Positions 57,005-64,000 of a stretch of 64,000 bases of DNA are shown here, one piece after another. The notes under the pieces were generated by a model that was not told the DNA's origin, did no database searches, and worked only from the letters and a program-made list of their open reading frames with translations. Source of the stretch: Mariniphaga sp. (GTDB lineage: Bacteria; Bacteroidota; Bacteroidia; Bacteroidales; Prolixibacteraceae); the NCBI GenBank assembly GCA_024636975.1, contig JAGXGA010000067.1, positions 1-64,000 on the forward strand, in the 5' to 3' direction. The position numbers and the translations under genes are program-made. Position 1 is the stretch's first letter. The number at the start of each line of letters is the position of its first letter.

Positions 57005-57805
57005 TTAAACTGATGTACCATTATTACCCTGGTCATCAATCCCCTTTATAGTCATTAATAAAAAATCCAGGCATTGTGAATAATCCAATTCATCATACTC
57101 TAATCCAAGCTTTCTGATATTTGCATAATAGTCCTTGATTTTTATATAATAGTTCTTTTCTAATTGGACGGATGCTGCTTTTTGTCCAATTTTCTCCATC
57201 AAAAACCATTTCTCAATAAGTCGTGCAACACGTCCATTGCCATCCTGGAAAGGATGGATTTTCACAAAAATAAAATGGATTAATGATGCATAATAAAAAA
57301 CCTCAAACGGATTTAATTCAGTATGCTGTAACAATTCAATATCATGAAATAATTTATCAAGCTCTGATTTTACTATTGTGGGGATGGCAGCAACATATTC
57401 TATCCTGTCTTCATCATTGATCACAAACATGGGATTATTGCGAATCAATCCTTGCTGACTCTTAGGTAAAAGATTTTCACTTAAAATCGAGTGTACCTTT
57501 TGCACATTTTCCACGGTCAGTTTATTATTATCAATAAAATCATAGGCTGAATACAAATCATCAGCTCTTTGGGTATAGTCAGGTTTATATTTTACTTTTA
57601 AGAATTTGTGCTTGAAATAACTGTCATAATCAATATCCTCACCCTCGATCTTAGAAGAATAAACAGAAGAAACAGATTTATAGAACTGAAAATAATCAAC
57701 AGGCACATCAACCTTTTTAATCTTGTTAATTTTATCCAAAGGCGATTCTGATACACATTTCGTATATTCATTAAGAAGCTTATCTGTCAGAATCTTAAAG
57801 TCCAT
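57005..57805 (-). CDS. Fic-domain AMPylase-like protein
   Basis: The product has 266 residues from the ATG at 57805. The frame extends upstream but without sense. The Fic core motif HPFQDGNGRVAR is at residues 184-195, a perfect HxFx(D/E)GNGRxxR, so it should transfer AMP (or a similar group) to target proteins. An inhibitory helix motif S-x3-E-G lies near residues 50-55 (SSKIEG), the class II autoinhibited arrangement. It is AT-rich compared with its neighbours and stands in a patch with a decayed toxin-antitoxin pair and a recombinase remnant. Targets are unknown. Confidence 0.88.
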   Translation of the reverse strand: MDFKILTDKLLNEYTKCVSESPLDKINKIKKVDVPVDYFQFYKSVSSVYSSKIEGEDIDYDSYFKHKFLKVKYKPDYTQRADDLYSAYDFIDNNKLTVENVQKVHSILSENLLPKSQQGLIRNNPMFVINDEDRIEYVAAIPTIVKSELDKLFHDIELLQHTELNPFEVFYYASLIHFIFVKIHPFQDGNGRVARLIEKWFLMEKIGQKAASVQLEKNYYIKIKDYYANIRKLGLEYDELDYSQCLDFLLMTIKGIDDQGNNGTSV

Positions 57806-57938
57806 TAACAACAATTTCCACAAAGATACATTTTTTAGTACCCGATATAAATTAACGGGCAATAGGGTATTGAAAACCACAACAAGAGATAAAACGGGCA
57901 GATCGTTGGGCAGATAACATGAGGTGGCAGAGGATGAA

Positions 57939-58042
57939 CTACAAAATATTATAAGACTCTAGATCCCTCTTACTTTCATACCAAAGCATTGGTAAGAATA
58001 TCCTGATGCGCTTCGAGGCTTTATGTCTACTTGATAGATCAT
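57939..58042 (-). pseudogene. Remnant of a ParE/RelE-type toxin
   Basis: Starting with an ATG that overlaps the antitoxin stop by 4 bp, three frames successively give MIYQVDIKPR, then EAHQDILTNAL, then WYESKRDLESYNIL followed by TAG. These fit the start of ParE/RelE-family toxins, so the gene has at least two frameshifts and is truncated after about 40 codons. Confidence 0.65.
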
Positions 58043-58281
58043 AAATATTTCTTTAACAATCGGTTTGACTCTTCCCAACTAATTACATTGTCGGGATTTT
58101 TTTCATAATCGTCTAACCTTTCATCAATCAAATCTTTATGTGCCTGGGTCAATGTAAAATCCTTACTGCGCACAAAATAATCCTGAAACATTGCATATAA
58201 AGCCTCCAATGACTTTTCATCAAGGTGGTCTATTTGGTTATGTAAGTCTTTTCTTAATTCTGGTGCATTCATAATATCCAT
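58039..58281 (-). CDS. Antitoxin-like addiction module protein
   Basis: The product has 80 residues. The C-terminal half, DLIDERLDDYEKNPDNVISWEESNRLLKKYL, matches the pattern of antitoxins from the addiction-module family paired with ParE/RelE toxins (DERLxxYxxNPxxxISWEE). Such antitoxins bind and neutralise the toxin and repress the operon. The partner directly downstream, starting in the 4-bp overlap, is destroyed by frameshifts, so this is an orphan antitoxin. It may still neutralise a related toxin elsewhere. An alternative start is the fourth codon (ATG). Confidence 0.7.
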   Translation of the reverse strand: MDIMNAPELRKDLHNQIDHLDEKSLEALYAMFQDYFVRSKDFTLTQAHKDLIDERLDDYEKNPDNVISWEESNRLLKKYL

Positions 58282-58327
58282 TGCTTTTAACTCCTACATA
58301 GTTAACGATTAATATTCATTTTTAGTT

Positions 58328-58627
58328 TTATTTCAACGGATGAAACAATTCCAACTGTATTACTAAGTCTGTTAAATCCTCTGTCATGTGCTGCATTTGT
58401 CAGACATTATTGAATTTTAGCCAGTACATTTTTACGCTTGCTCTTATTTGTCGGCTGTCGATTATTTCAAGGTTTAGTTTCTTTGTCTGGCTAATGATAT
58501 TACAAATCACATCGCCTTGCTTTTTTGACGGGAACAAGTAAGGCTTTGGTTTTTTAAACTTTTCTATGATAATTATACTTTCCAATACTTTCCCGAATTC
58601 ATATCTTGGCCTCCCATTTAAAATACG
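58328..58627 (-). pseudogene. C-terminal remnant of a tyrosine recombinase (integrase)
   Basis: Read on the minus strand from about 58627, without a proper start, the frame includes YLFPSKKQGD, then SRQIRASVKMYWLK, resembling the RQIRASVxxxWLK segment around the catalytic Arg of Bacteroidota tyrosine recombinases. An in-frame TGA (58402-58400) follows where an Arg codon is expected. QMQHM resembles the VQYMAGH motif, then after an apparent deletion the frame ends in LFHPLK. It is clearly broken and lies just upstream of the Tricorn-type gene. Confidence 0.55.
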
Positions 58628-58639
58628 TTATTAACAAAT

Positions 58640-61600
58640 TTGAATTATATGATAAAATTAAATCAACTTGCTGCTGTTATTTTTATTCTGGCAGCAATTA
58701 CCCTTACTTCAACTGCAGCAACCGACTCACGGCTGATGCGTTTTCCCGATATCAATGGCGATCTGGTTGCATTTGTGTATGCGGGCGACATCTGGACTGT
58801 CAGCTCCAATGGCGGGGATGCCAGGCGGCTTACCTCGCATGAAGGCATGGAGCTGTTTCCAAAGATCTCACCCGATGGAAAATGGATTTCCTTTTCGGGA
58901 GAATATGCCGGCAACCGACAGGTGTTTGTGATGCCGGCCGAAGGAGGTATTCCCAAACAACTGACCTGGTACAACTCAGTGGGTGTAATGCCCCCTCGGG
59001 GAGGTTTCGACAATGTGGTACTGGGATGGACACCCGACAGCAAAAACATCCTGTTCCGGTCAAACCGGACCGAATTTGGGGAACGAAATGGAAAGTACTT
59101 TACAGTGAGCATCAATGGCGGAATGGAAAATTCGTTGCCCATTGTCAATGGCGGAATGGCAACCTTCTCACCCGATGCAAAAAAGATCTGCTTCACTCCT
59201 GTCGACCGCGAATTCCGTACCTGGAAACGTTATAAAGGGGGCCGTGCTACCGACCTCTGGATTTATGACCTTGAACTAAATACCTCGGAACAGATTACCG
59301 ATTTTGCAGGCTCCGACCAGTGGCCGGTATGGTATGAAAACAAGATATACTTTGCTTCCGACAAAGAATTAAAACTGAATATTTACAGTTACGATACCCA
59401 AACAAAAATTGTAAATCAAATCACCCGGTTTACTGAAATGGATGTACTGTGGCCTTCAGGTCAAAACGGGCAACTCGTATTCGAAAACGATGGGTACCTT
59501 CATAAACTGAACCTTGAAACAGGGGAAACCGAAAAGCTGACCGTTAACATACATTTCGACAATCCAAACCGGGTATCCTACTTCAAAAACGTGAAAGACA
59601 ATATTCACAGCAATACCATCTCCCCCACCGGAAAACGTGCATTGTTCGATGCACGTGGCGACATCTTTTCTGTACCCGCCGAGAACGGCTCCATTGAAAA
59701 CCTGACGCAGACACAAGGCATCCGCGAGATTTACCCCAGCTGGTCGCCCGATGGAAAATACATCGCCTATTACTCCGACACCACCGGTGAATATGAAATT
59801 TACCTGCTTGAAAACAGAAAAGGGGCAACACCTGTACAGCTTACATCCGGCTCATCGGCATGGAAATACCAAAGCGACTGGTCGCCCGACAGCCGTTTCC
59901 TGGTATACTTCGACCGGACACTGAACTTAAAGCTACTCGATGTCGAATCAAAAAAAGAGATTATTGTCGACCGTGCAGCCAATTCTGAAATAAGCGATTA
60001 CAAGTTTTCTCCCGATTCAAAGTGGATCGTTTATTCTAAAGAATCATCAAACGGGCAACCATCGGTTTGGGTATATAACATTCAGGAGGCCACCACCAGT
60101 CAGCTTACCGACGATACCTTCAGCGATTTCTCACCGGTATTTTCTGAAGACGGAAATTACATATTCTTCCTTTCAAACAGGGATTTTAATCTTAATTTCT
60201 CCGCTTTTGAATTCGATTACATGTACGATAATGCCACCCGGATTTTCGCAATGATTTTAAAAGCCGACGGGCCGGAGCTATTTAAAGATAAAAATGATGT
60301 TGAACCCGTGAAGGAAAATGGTTCAGATGAAAAGAAGAAAGAAGACAACAAAAAAGAAAAAACTGAAAAGGAGGCCGTATTGGTTCAGATTGATCCTGGT
60401 GGAATAAGCAACCGTATAGTAGCTTTACCAATGAATCCCGGCAGTTACAGAAACCTTGAACCAGTAGAAGGCGGCTTGCTTTTTATAAGTGACGGCAAAC
60501 TTGAAAAATACGATATTGCAGAAGAAAAAAGTAAAAAGCTTTTAGACAAGGTCTCCCGCGTTCAGGTTTCGGCCGACAAAAAAAGAATGTTATACCATGC
60601 TGGTGGTGAATATGCCATTTCTGAAATAAAAACCGATCTAAAAGAGGATGAAGGTAAGCTGAACCTCGATAACCTGGAGATGAAGATTGATCCTGAAAAG
60701 GAATGGGCACAAATATTTAAGGATGGCTGGCGCATATACAGAGACTATTTTTATGTTGAAAACCTTCATGGCATCGATTGGGAGAATTTAAAGGACAATT
60801 ACGAAAAATGGGTGCCTTATATAGGTCATCGTGCCGATCTGGACCATATCCTCAATGAAATGGTTTCGGAAGCAAATGTCGGACATGCTTATGTGAACTG
60901 GGGCGATTTTGAAAATGTAAAACGTATTGACGGAGGGTTACTGGGAGCAAAACTGGAGCCTGATGAAAAGGCAGATAAATTCAGAATTTCAGAGATATAC
61001 GACAGTGAAAACTGGAACAGCTCACGTCGCTCCCCCTTAACGGCACCGGGGGTGGATGTGAATGAAGGCGATTACCTGGTTTCGATTAACGGAAAGCAAA
61101 TTACAACTGGTCAGAATCCCTATGCTTTCCTTGAGAACCTGGGCGGCAAACGAACCGAAATTACAGTTTCATCAGAAGCAAATGGCAGCAATCCGCGTAC
61201 ATCAGTTATTGAACCCATAAAAAGTGAGCTGGAGTTGATGTACCTTACGTGGGTAAACCAGCGCCGCGAAATGGTTGATAAACTTTCCAACGGAAGGATC
61301 GGTTACATTCATGTGCCCAATACTTCTACCGACGGAAACCGGGAACTTTTCAGGGGAATGTATGCTTACCACGATAAGGAGGCGCTTATAATCGACGACC
61401 GGTACAACGGGGGTGGTTTCATTCCCGATGTAATGACAAGCCTGCTTGAACGCACTACATTGAGCTACTGGAAAAGGGGAGGACTTGATCCCATGCGCAC
61501 GCCCGGAGTGGCGCATGACGGACCTAAGGTGATGCTTATTAACGGCTATTCTTCATCAGGTGGGGATGCATTTCCATACTATTTTAAGAAAAAAGGCCTG

Positions 61601-61918
61601 GGAACCCTCATCGGCACCCGAACCTGGGGCGGCCTGGTGGGTATTTCGGGAAATGCATCCCTGGTGGATGGCGGGAGCATTTCAGTACCACGGTTTGGCA
61701 TTTACGATGAAAATGAAAAGTGGATAATTGAAGGCATTGGCGTTTATCCTGATATCCGCGTGGTGGATCGTCCCGAGCAACTGGCAAAGGGGCAGGATCC
61801 TTCAATTGAAAAAGCAGTGGAAGTATTGCTGCAACAACTGGAAGAAACCCCGGCGAAAAAAATTAATGCACCTGCACCACCTGACCGTTCAGGCTGGATT
61901 GAACAGGATGTCGAATAA
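58640..61918 (+). CDS. Tricorn-type S41 peptidase
   Basis: The product has 1092 residues with a signal peptide (LAAVIFILAAITLTSTAA). The N-terminal half is two beta-propellers with TolB/PD40-like blades (SPDGKWISFSG, SWSPDGKYIAYYSD, KFSPDSKWIVYSK). A charged insert lies at about 555-580. The C-terminal half has a Tricorn helical domain (GWRIYRDYFYVENLHGIDW), a PDZ domain near 770-840 and the S41 core, with the probable nucleophile Ser973 in SSSGGDAFPYYF and the acid in EGIGVYPDI near 1053. It degrades oligopeptides; export places it in the periplasm. It has its own promoter and terminator. Confidence 0.9.
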   Translation: MNYMIKLNQLAAVIFILAAITLTSTAATDSRLMRFPDINGDLVAFVYAGDIWTVSSNGGDARRLTSHEGMELFPKISPDGKWISFSGEYAGNRQVFVMPAEGGIPKQLTWYNSVGVMPPRGGFDNVVLGWTPDSKNILFRSNRTEFGERNGKYFTVSINGGMENSLPIVNGGMATFSPDAKKICFTPVDREFRTWKRYKGGRATDLWIYDLELNTSEQITDFAGSDQWPVWYENKIYFASDKELKLNIYSYDTQTKIVNQITRFTEMDVLWPSGQNGQLVFENDGYLHKLNLETGETEKLTVNIHFDNPNRVSYFKNVKDNIHSNTISPTGKRALFDARGDIFSVPAENGSIENLTQTQGIREIYPSWSPDGKYIAYYSDTTGEYEIYLLENRKGATPVQLTSGSSAWKYQSDWSPDSRFLVYFDRTLNLKLLDVESKKEIIVDRAANSEISDYKFSPDSKWIVYSKESSNGQPSVWVYNIQEATTSQLTDDTFSDFSPVFSEDGNYIFFLSNRDFNLNFSAFEFDYMYDNATRIFAMILKADGPELFKDKNDVEPVKENGSDEKKKEDNKKEKTEKEAVLVQIDPGGISNRIVALPMNPGSYRNLEPVEGGLLFISDGKLEKYDIAEEKSKKLLDKVSRVQVSADKKRMLYHAGGEYAISEIKTDLKEDEGKLNLDNLEMKIDPEKEWAQIFKDGWRIYRDYFYVENLHGIDWENLKDNYEKWVPYIGHRADLDHILNEMVSEANVGHAYVNWGDFENVKRIDGGLLGAKLEPDEKADKFRISEIYDSENWNSSRRSPLTAPGVDVNEGDYLVSINGKQITTGQNPYAFLENLGGKRTEITVSSEANGSNPRTSVIEPIKSELELMYLTWVNQRREMVDKLSNGRIGYIHVPNTSTDGNRELFRGMYAYHDKEALIIDDRYNGGGFIPDVMTSLLERTTLSYWKRGGLDPMRTPGVAHDGPKVMLINGYSSSGGDAFPYYFKKKGLGTLIGTRTWGGLVGISGNASLVDGGSISVPRFGIYDENEKWIIEGIGVYPDIRVVDRPEQLAKGQDPSIEKAVEVLLQQLEETPAKKINAPAPPDRSGWIEQDVE

Positions 61919-61940
61919 TACAAGTTAAACCATCACCTTG

Positions 61941-61992
61941 AATGCACCGTCTTTGCAGTGTCTGCCAGCACCAAAGACGGTGCATTTATTAT
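61941..61992 (+). terminator. Hairpin terminator after the Tricorn-type gene
   Basis: AATGCACCGTCTTT (61941-61954) and AAAGACGGTGCATT (61973-61986) are perfectly complementary over 14 bp with an 18-nt loop, followed by a short T/A-rich run. Confidence 0.7.
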
Positions 61993-62128
61993 ATCAGTCT
62001 AATAAAACCAAATCCGTTAATAATCGTTCACCGAAAAAGAAAATTGCCTTTCCTGGCTTTACAGGTTACATCCTGATAATTAAAAATTTAATAGAAAAAA
62101 TCATTGCATAGTTCCTAAAAATAAATTA

Positions 62129-62145
62129 AGTTTGTAATACAAACT
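62129..62145. promoter_or_regulatory. 17-bp palindrome, candidate operator of the regulator pair
   Basis: AGTTTGTA-A-TACAAACT is a perfect palindrome 25 bp before the membrane-protein start. Its TTTG coincides with a possible -33 element. A winged-helix regulator is encoded as the second gene of the unit, so autoregulation is plausible. Confidence 0.55.
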
Positions 62146-62170
62146 AGTTCTCATATTAAAACTTTATGCC

Positions 62171-62791
62171 ATGGATACAGCAATAAAAAATTCCAACCTT
62201 CAGGATGAAGCACAATCACTCCAACTCATTCGTGAAATGATAGCAACATCACGGAACAAGCTAAACAAAGACGGCATTTTGTTTATTGTATGGGGATGGA
62301 TATCCTTCATCAACTATTTCCTGTTAAATTATCTTCCCGAACAAATTTTACTGTCCAATCGGGTTATGCAGCTAACCAGAAGTCTTCGGGTCATACTTCC
62401 TTTGCTGGGACTGACTTATACGCTTTATTATATTTTGAAACAACGAAGCAGAGTACAAACGTATATGGGCATATCTCTCAGGTACGTCTGGGGTTCGCTG
62501 CTGGTCAGTCTTGTGCTGGTAAACCTTATCCAGATGAATGTCCTGCACAGTATCAATTTTGAATTACAGCATCCGATTTTTATGGTTTTAATCGCATTTG
62601 CGATAACTGTCACAGGAGGCATTTTGCGTTATAAACTTTTAATTGCCGGCGGAATTATTTTCGGCCTGCTGGCATTTATAGCTTCCTATTTACAACTCCA
62701 TGACCAGTTATTGTTGGAAGCCATTGCATGGCTGGTTGCATTTATCATTCCCGGACATATTATGTATGCAAACCGAAATTTAAAAAAATGA
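62171..62791 (+). CDS. Predicted multi-spanning membrane protein
   Basis: The product has 206 residues. The first 35 residues are soluble (LQLIREMIATSRNKLNKDG), then about five to six hydrophobic helices follow (GILFIVWGWISFINYFLL, VILPLLGLTYTLYYIL, YVWGSLLVSLVLVNLI, PIFMVLIAFAITVTGGIL, IIFGLLAFIASYLQL, AIAWLVAFIIPGHI). No known motif is seen. It overlaps the downstream regulator by 4 bp, so the two are co-translated. Such pairs of membrane protein and small winged-helix regulator are frequent in Bacteroidota; the role is unknown. Confidence 0.65.
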   Translation: MDTAIKNSNLQDEAQSLQLIREMIATSRNKLNKDGILFIVWGWISFINYFLLNYLPEQILLSNRVMQLTRSLRVILPLLGLTYTLYYILKQRSRVQTYMGISLRYVWGSLLVSLVLVNLIQMNVLHSINFELQHPIFMVLIAFAITVTGGILRYKLLIAGGIIFGLLAFIASYLQLHDQLLLEAIAWLVAFIIPGHIMYANRNLKK

Positions 62792-63105
62792 CATTTAAAG
62801 ATCTTGATCCTTTATTGCATTCTCAGGTCCGGTTGGCTATTATGTCTATACTTGTTATGGTTAAATCGGCTGAATTTGGATTTCTTCTCGAAAGCATAAA
62901 TACCACCAAAGGGAATCTTAGTTTTCAGCTTAAAAAACTTAGTGAAGCAGATTATATCGCGATTAAAAAATCATTCAAAGGAAACTACCCATTGACCACC
63001 TGTAAAATAACTCCCATTGGGTTAGATGCGTATGAAGCGTATGTAAATTCTATAGGTGAATATTTTTCCGGGTTTAAAAATAGTGCTGATTCCACTCAAA
63101 AATGA
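62788..63105 (+). CDS. Small winged-helix transcriptional regulator
   Basis: The product has 105 residues from the ATG overlapping the upstream stop (ATGA). A longer frame starts at 62728 inside the previous gene and is not credible. The sequence has the winged-helix pattern of the one-domain MarR/PadR-like family: LDPLLHSQVRLAIMSILV, FGFLLESINTTKGNLSFQLKKLSEADYIAIKKSFKGNYPLTTCKITPIGLDAYEAYV, i.e. recognition helix then wing. It probably binds the palindrome at 62129 and controls its own operon. Confidence 0.8.
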   Translation: MTFKDLDPLLHSQVRLAIMSILVMVKSAEFGFLLESINTTKGNLSFQLKKLSEADYIAIKKSFKGNYPLTTCKITPIGLDAYEAYVNSIGEYFSGFKNSADSTQK

Positions 63106-63294
63106 GATAAAGCAATTACATTGAAAAAACCTGGAATTTTGCCCAATTCATAATTACACAAGAGATTTTTAATAATACTCATTTCATATTGAATGGTTGC
63201 TGTTATTATGCCCTACAAACAAATCAAATTTTTGATTTTGACAATCATTGTAAATCCATGTACCGGATAATACATTCATGCTACCTTCTCCTTA

Positions 63295-63406
63295 TTAAAC
63301 TCAATGTTAACTCAGTTATAATTCAGTATTAACTCAATATAAACTCAATTAAAATTGAATTTACATTGAGTTTGTATTGAGTTAATATTGAGTTTACATT
63401 GAGTTT
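63295..63406. repeat. 11-bp-periodic palindromic repeat, copy 3
   Basis: This is the same architecture as copies 1 and 2: left-arm units AACTCAATGTT, AACTCAGTTAT, AATTCAGTATT, AACTCAATATA, then an AACTCAATT/AATTGAATT centre and four TGAGTT-type right units. The flank TACCTTCTCC on the left resembles copy 1, and GGTCCAGGT on the right resembles copy 2. It fills most of the gene-free spacer 63106-63508 between convergent genes. Confidence 0.9.
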
Positions 63407-63508
63407 GGTACGGTCCAGGTGTATACAAACCATTACCTATACATACCAAACCTTTCCGTGGTAAAGGTAAAATCAGCTCACTAATAAGGGTTGCACTCAG
63501 CTCACGGG

Positions 63509-63973
63509 TCATGGTTTAAAATCCACTTTGGAAGACAGTTGCTCAAGGATTGGAATTTGTCCTTTGTGGATTTTCTGGCGGGCGATATCTAAAGGAAACC
63601 AGGCTGCCTTGTCGATTTCAGGTACATCTATTGTTTTTCCTGAACGGGGCGGCCATTCGAGGGGGAATGTATTGCTTTTTATATCAGCAGGATTTAAATC
63701 AGCTTCAACTGCCCAAACAAATACCAGTTTACCGCCGGGTTGTTTTACTGGTTCGAGCTTAATGAATTCTCCGCTTATCTGAATACCGGTTTCTTCCCAG
63801 AACTCCCTTTTGGCGGCTTCTAATGGTATTTCATCATCCGTGAATTCACCTTTTGGAACCGACCAGGCATGTTCATCCTTGTTCTTCCAGAATGGTCCGC
63901 CGGGATGTGCCAAAAACACTTCAATGTTCTTTCCGGCTTTACGACAGGCCAGTATTCCGGCGCTCTTTTTCAT
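63509..63973 (-). CDS. NUDIX hydrolase
   Basis: The product has 154 residues. The NUDIX box GEFTDDEIPLEAAKREFWEETGI (G-x5-E-x7-REUxEExGU) lies near 42-64. The start MKKSAGILACRKAGKNIEVFLAHPGGPFWKNKDEHAWSVPKGE is typical of a Bacteroidota/actinobacterial group annotated as (di)nucleotide polyphosphate or MutT-like. It hydrolyses nucleoside diphosphates linked to another group, and the exact substrate is unknown. The start is 27 bp from the window edge. It is convergent with the regulator pair, with palindromic repeat copy 3 between them. Confidence 0.9.
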   Translation of the reverse strand: MKKSAGILACRKAGKNIEVFLAHPGGPFWKNKDEHAWSVPKGEFTDDEIPLEAAKREFWEETGIQISGEFIKLEPVKQPGGKLVFVWAVEADLNPADIKSNTFPLEWPPRSGKTIDVPEIDKAAWFPLDIARQKIHKGQIPILEQLSSKVDFKP

Positions 63974-64000
63974 TTTTACAGATAAGTCATCAACCGCCTT

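Overview
The window looks like a chromosomal segment of an anaerobic or facultatively anaerobic member of the Bacteroidota, probably of the Bacteroidales/Marinilabiliales (Prolixibacteraceae-like) group. The evidence is a type IX secretion (T9SS) adhesin locus with a gliding-type C-terminal domain and PorP/SprF protein, a CarboxypepD_reg/TonB receptor, an OmpA protein with PD40 repeats, a DUF4251 protein, a fused branched-chain keto-acid dehydrogenase E1, and TAnnTTTG-type promoter boxes. The placement is inference, because no rRNA or marker gene is present.

Layout. 0.6-1.8 kb: a small outer-membrane protein and a lipoprotein. 2.2 kb: an AT-rich orphan nucleotidyltransferase. 2.8-6.7 kb: GH20-like, GH5, ThuA-like and NIPSNAP proteins, all with export signals. 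6.8-9.0 kb: alpha/beta hydrolase, PAP2 phosphatase, cupin. 9.1-13.0 kb: outer-membrane protein, TonB receptor and TPR-like protein. 13.0-17.5 kb: rimO, a creatininase-family protein, a PafA-like protein that has lost most catalytic residues, and a small CarboxypepD_reg protein. 17.9-21.4 kb: a trimeric NADH-linked [FeFe] hydrogenase, hydCBA. 22.4-33 kb: nuclease-fold protein, amino-acid:Na+ symporter, serA, transketolase, class IV aminotransferase, nfo, DUF4251 and fused BCKDH E1. 33.0-42.2 kb (minus strand): sugar porter, then OmpA/PD40, PorP/SprF and a 1673-residue repeat-rich secreted protein. 42.5-43.9 kb: an interrupted Gfo/Idh oxidoreductase.

45.3-56.9 kb is a sugar-acid region, all on the plus strand: LacI regulator, SDR dehydrogenase, Gfo/Idh protein, mannonate dehydratase (uxuA), ketodeoxygluconate kinase, a LarA-type nickel-pincer racemase/epimerase homologue, a second Gfo/Idh protein, pdxB and gnd. 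I propose that the LarA homologue interconverts D-gluconate and D-mannonate, which UxuA and KdgK then process to KDPG. 57.0-58.6 kb is a decayed AT-rich accessory patch: Fic protein, antitoxin with a wrecked ParE-like toxin, and a tyrosine-recombinase remnant. 58.6-64 kb: a Tricorn-type protease, a membrane protein plus winged-helix regulator pair, and a NUDIX hydrolase.

The most unusual signals are not genes. (1) Three copies (1.8, 21.9 and 63.3 kb) of a large palindrome built from about ten 11-bp units. (2) A short hairpin at 14.5 and 22.2 kb whose stem differs by compensatory changes around a constant CGGA loop. (3) Four successive spacers in the sugar-acid region filled with iterated short words. 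(4) Two strong terminators placed inside the 3' coding ends of convergent genes. No rRNA, tRNA, CRISPR array or intact transposase was recognised.
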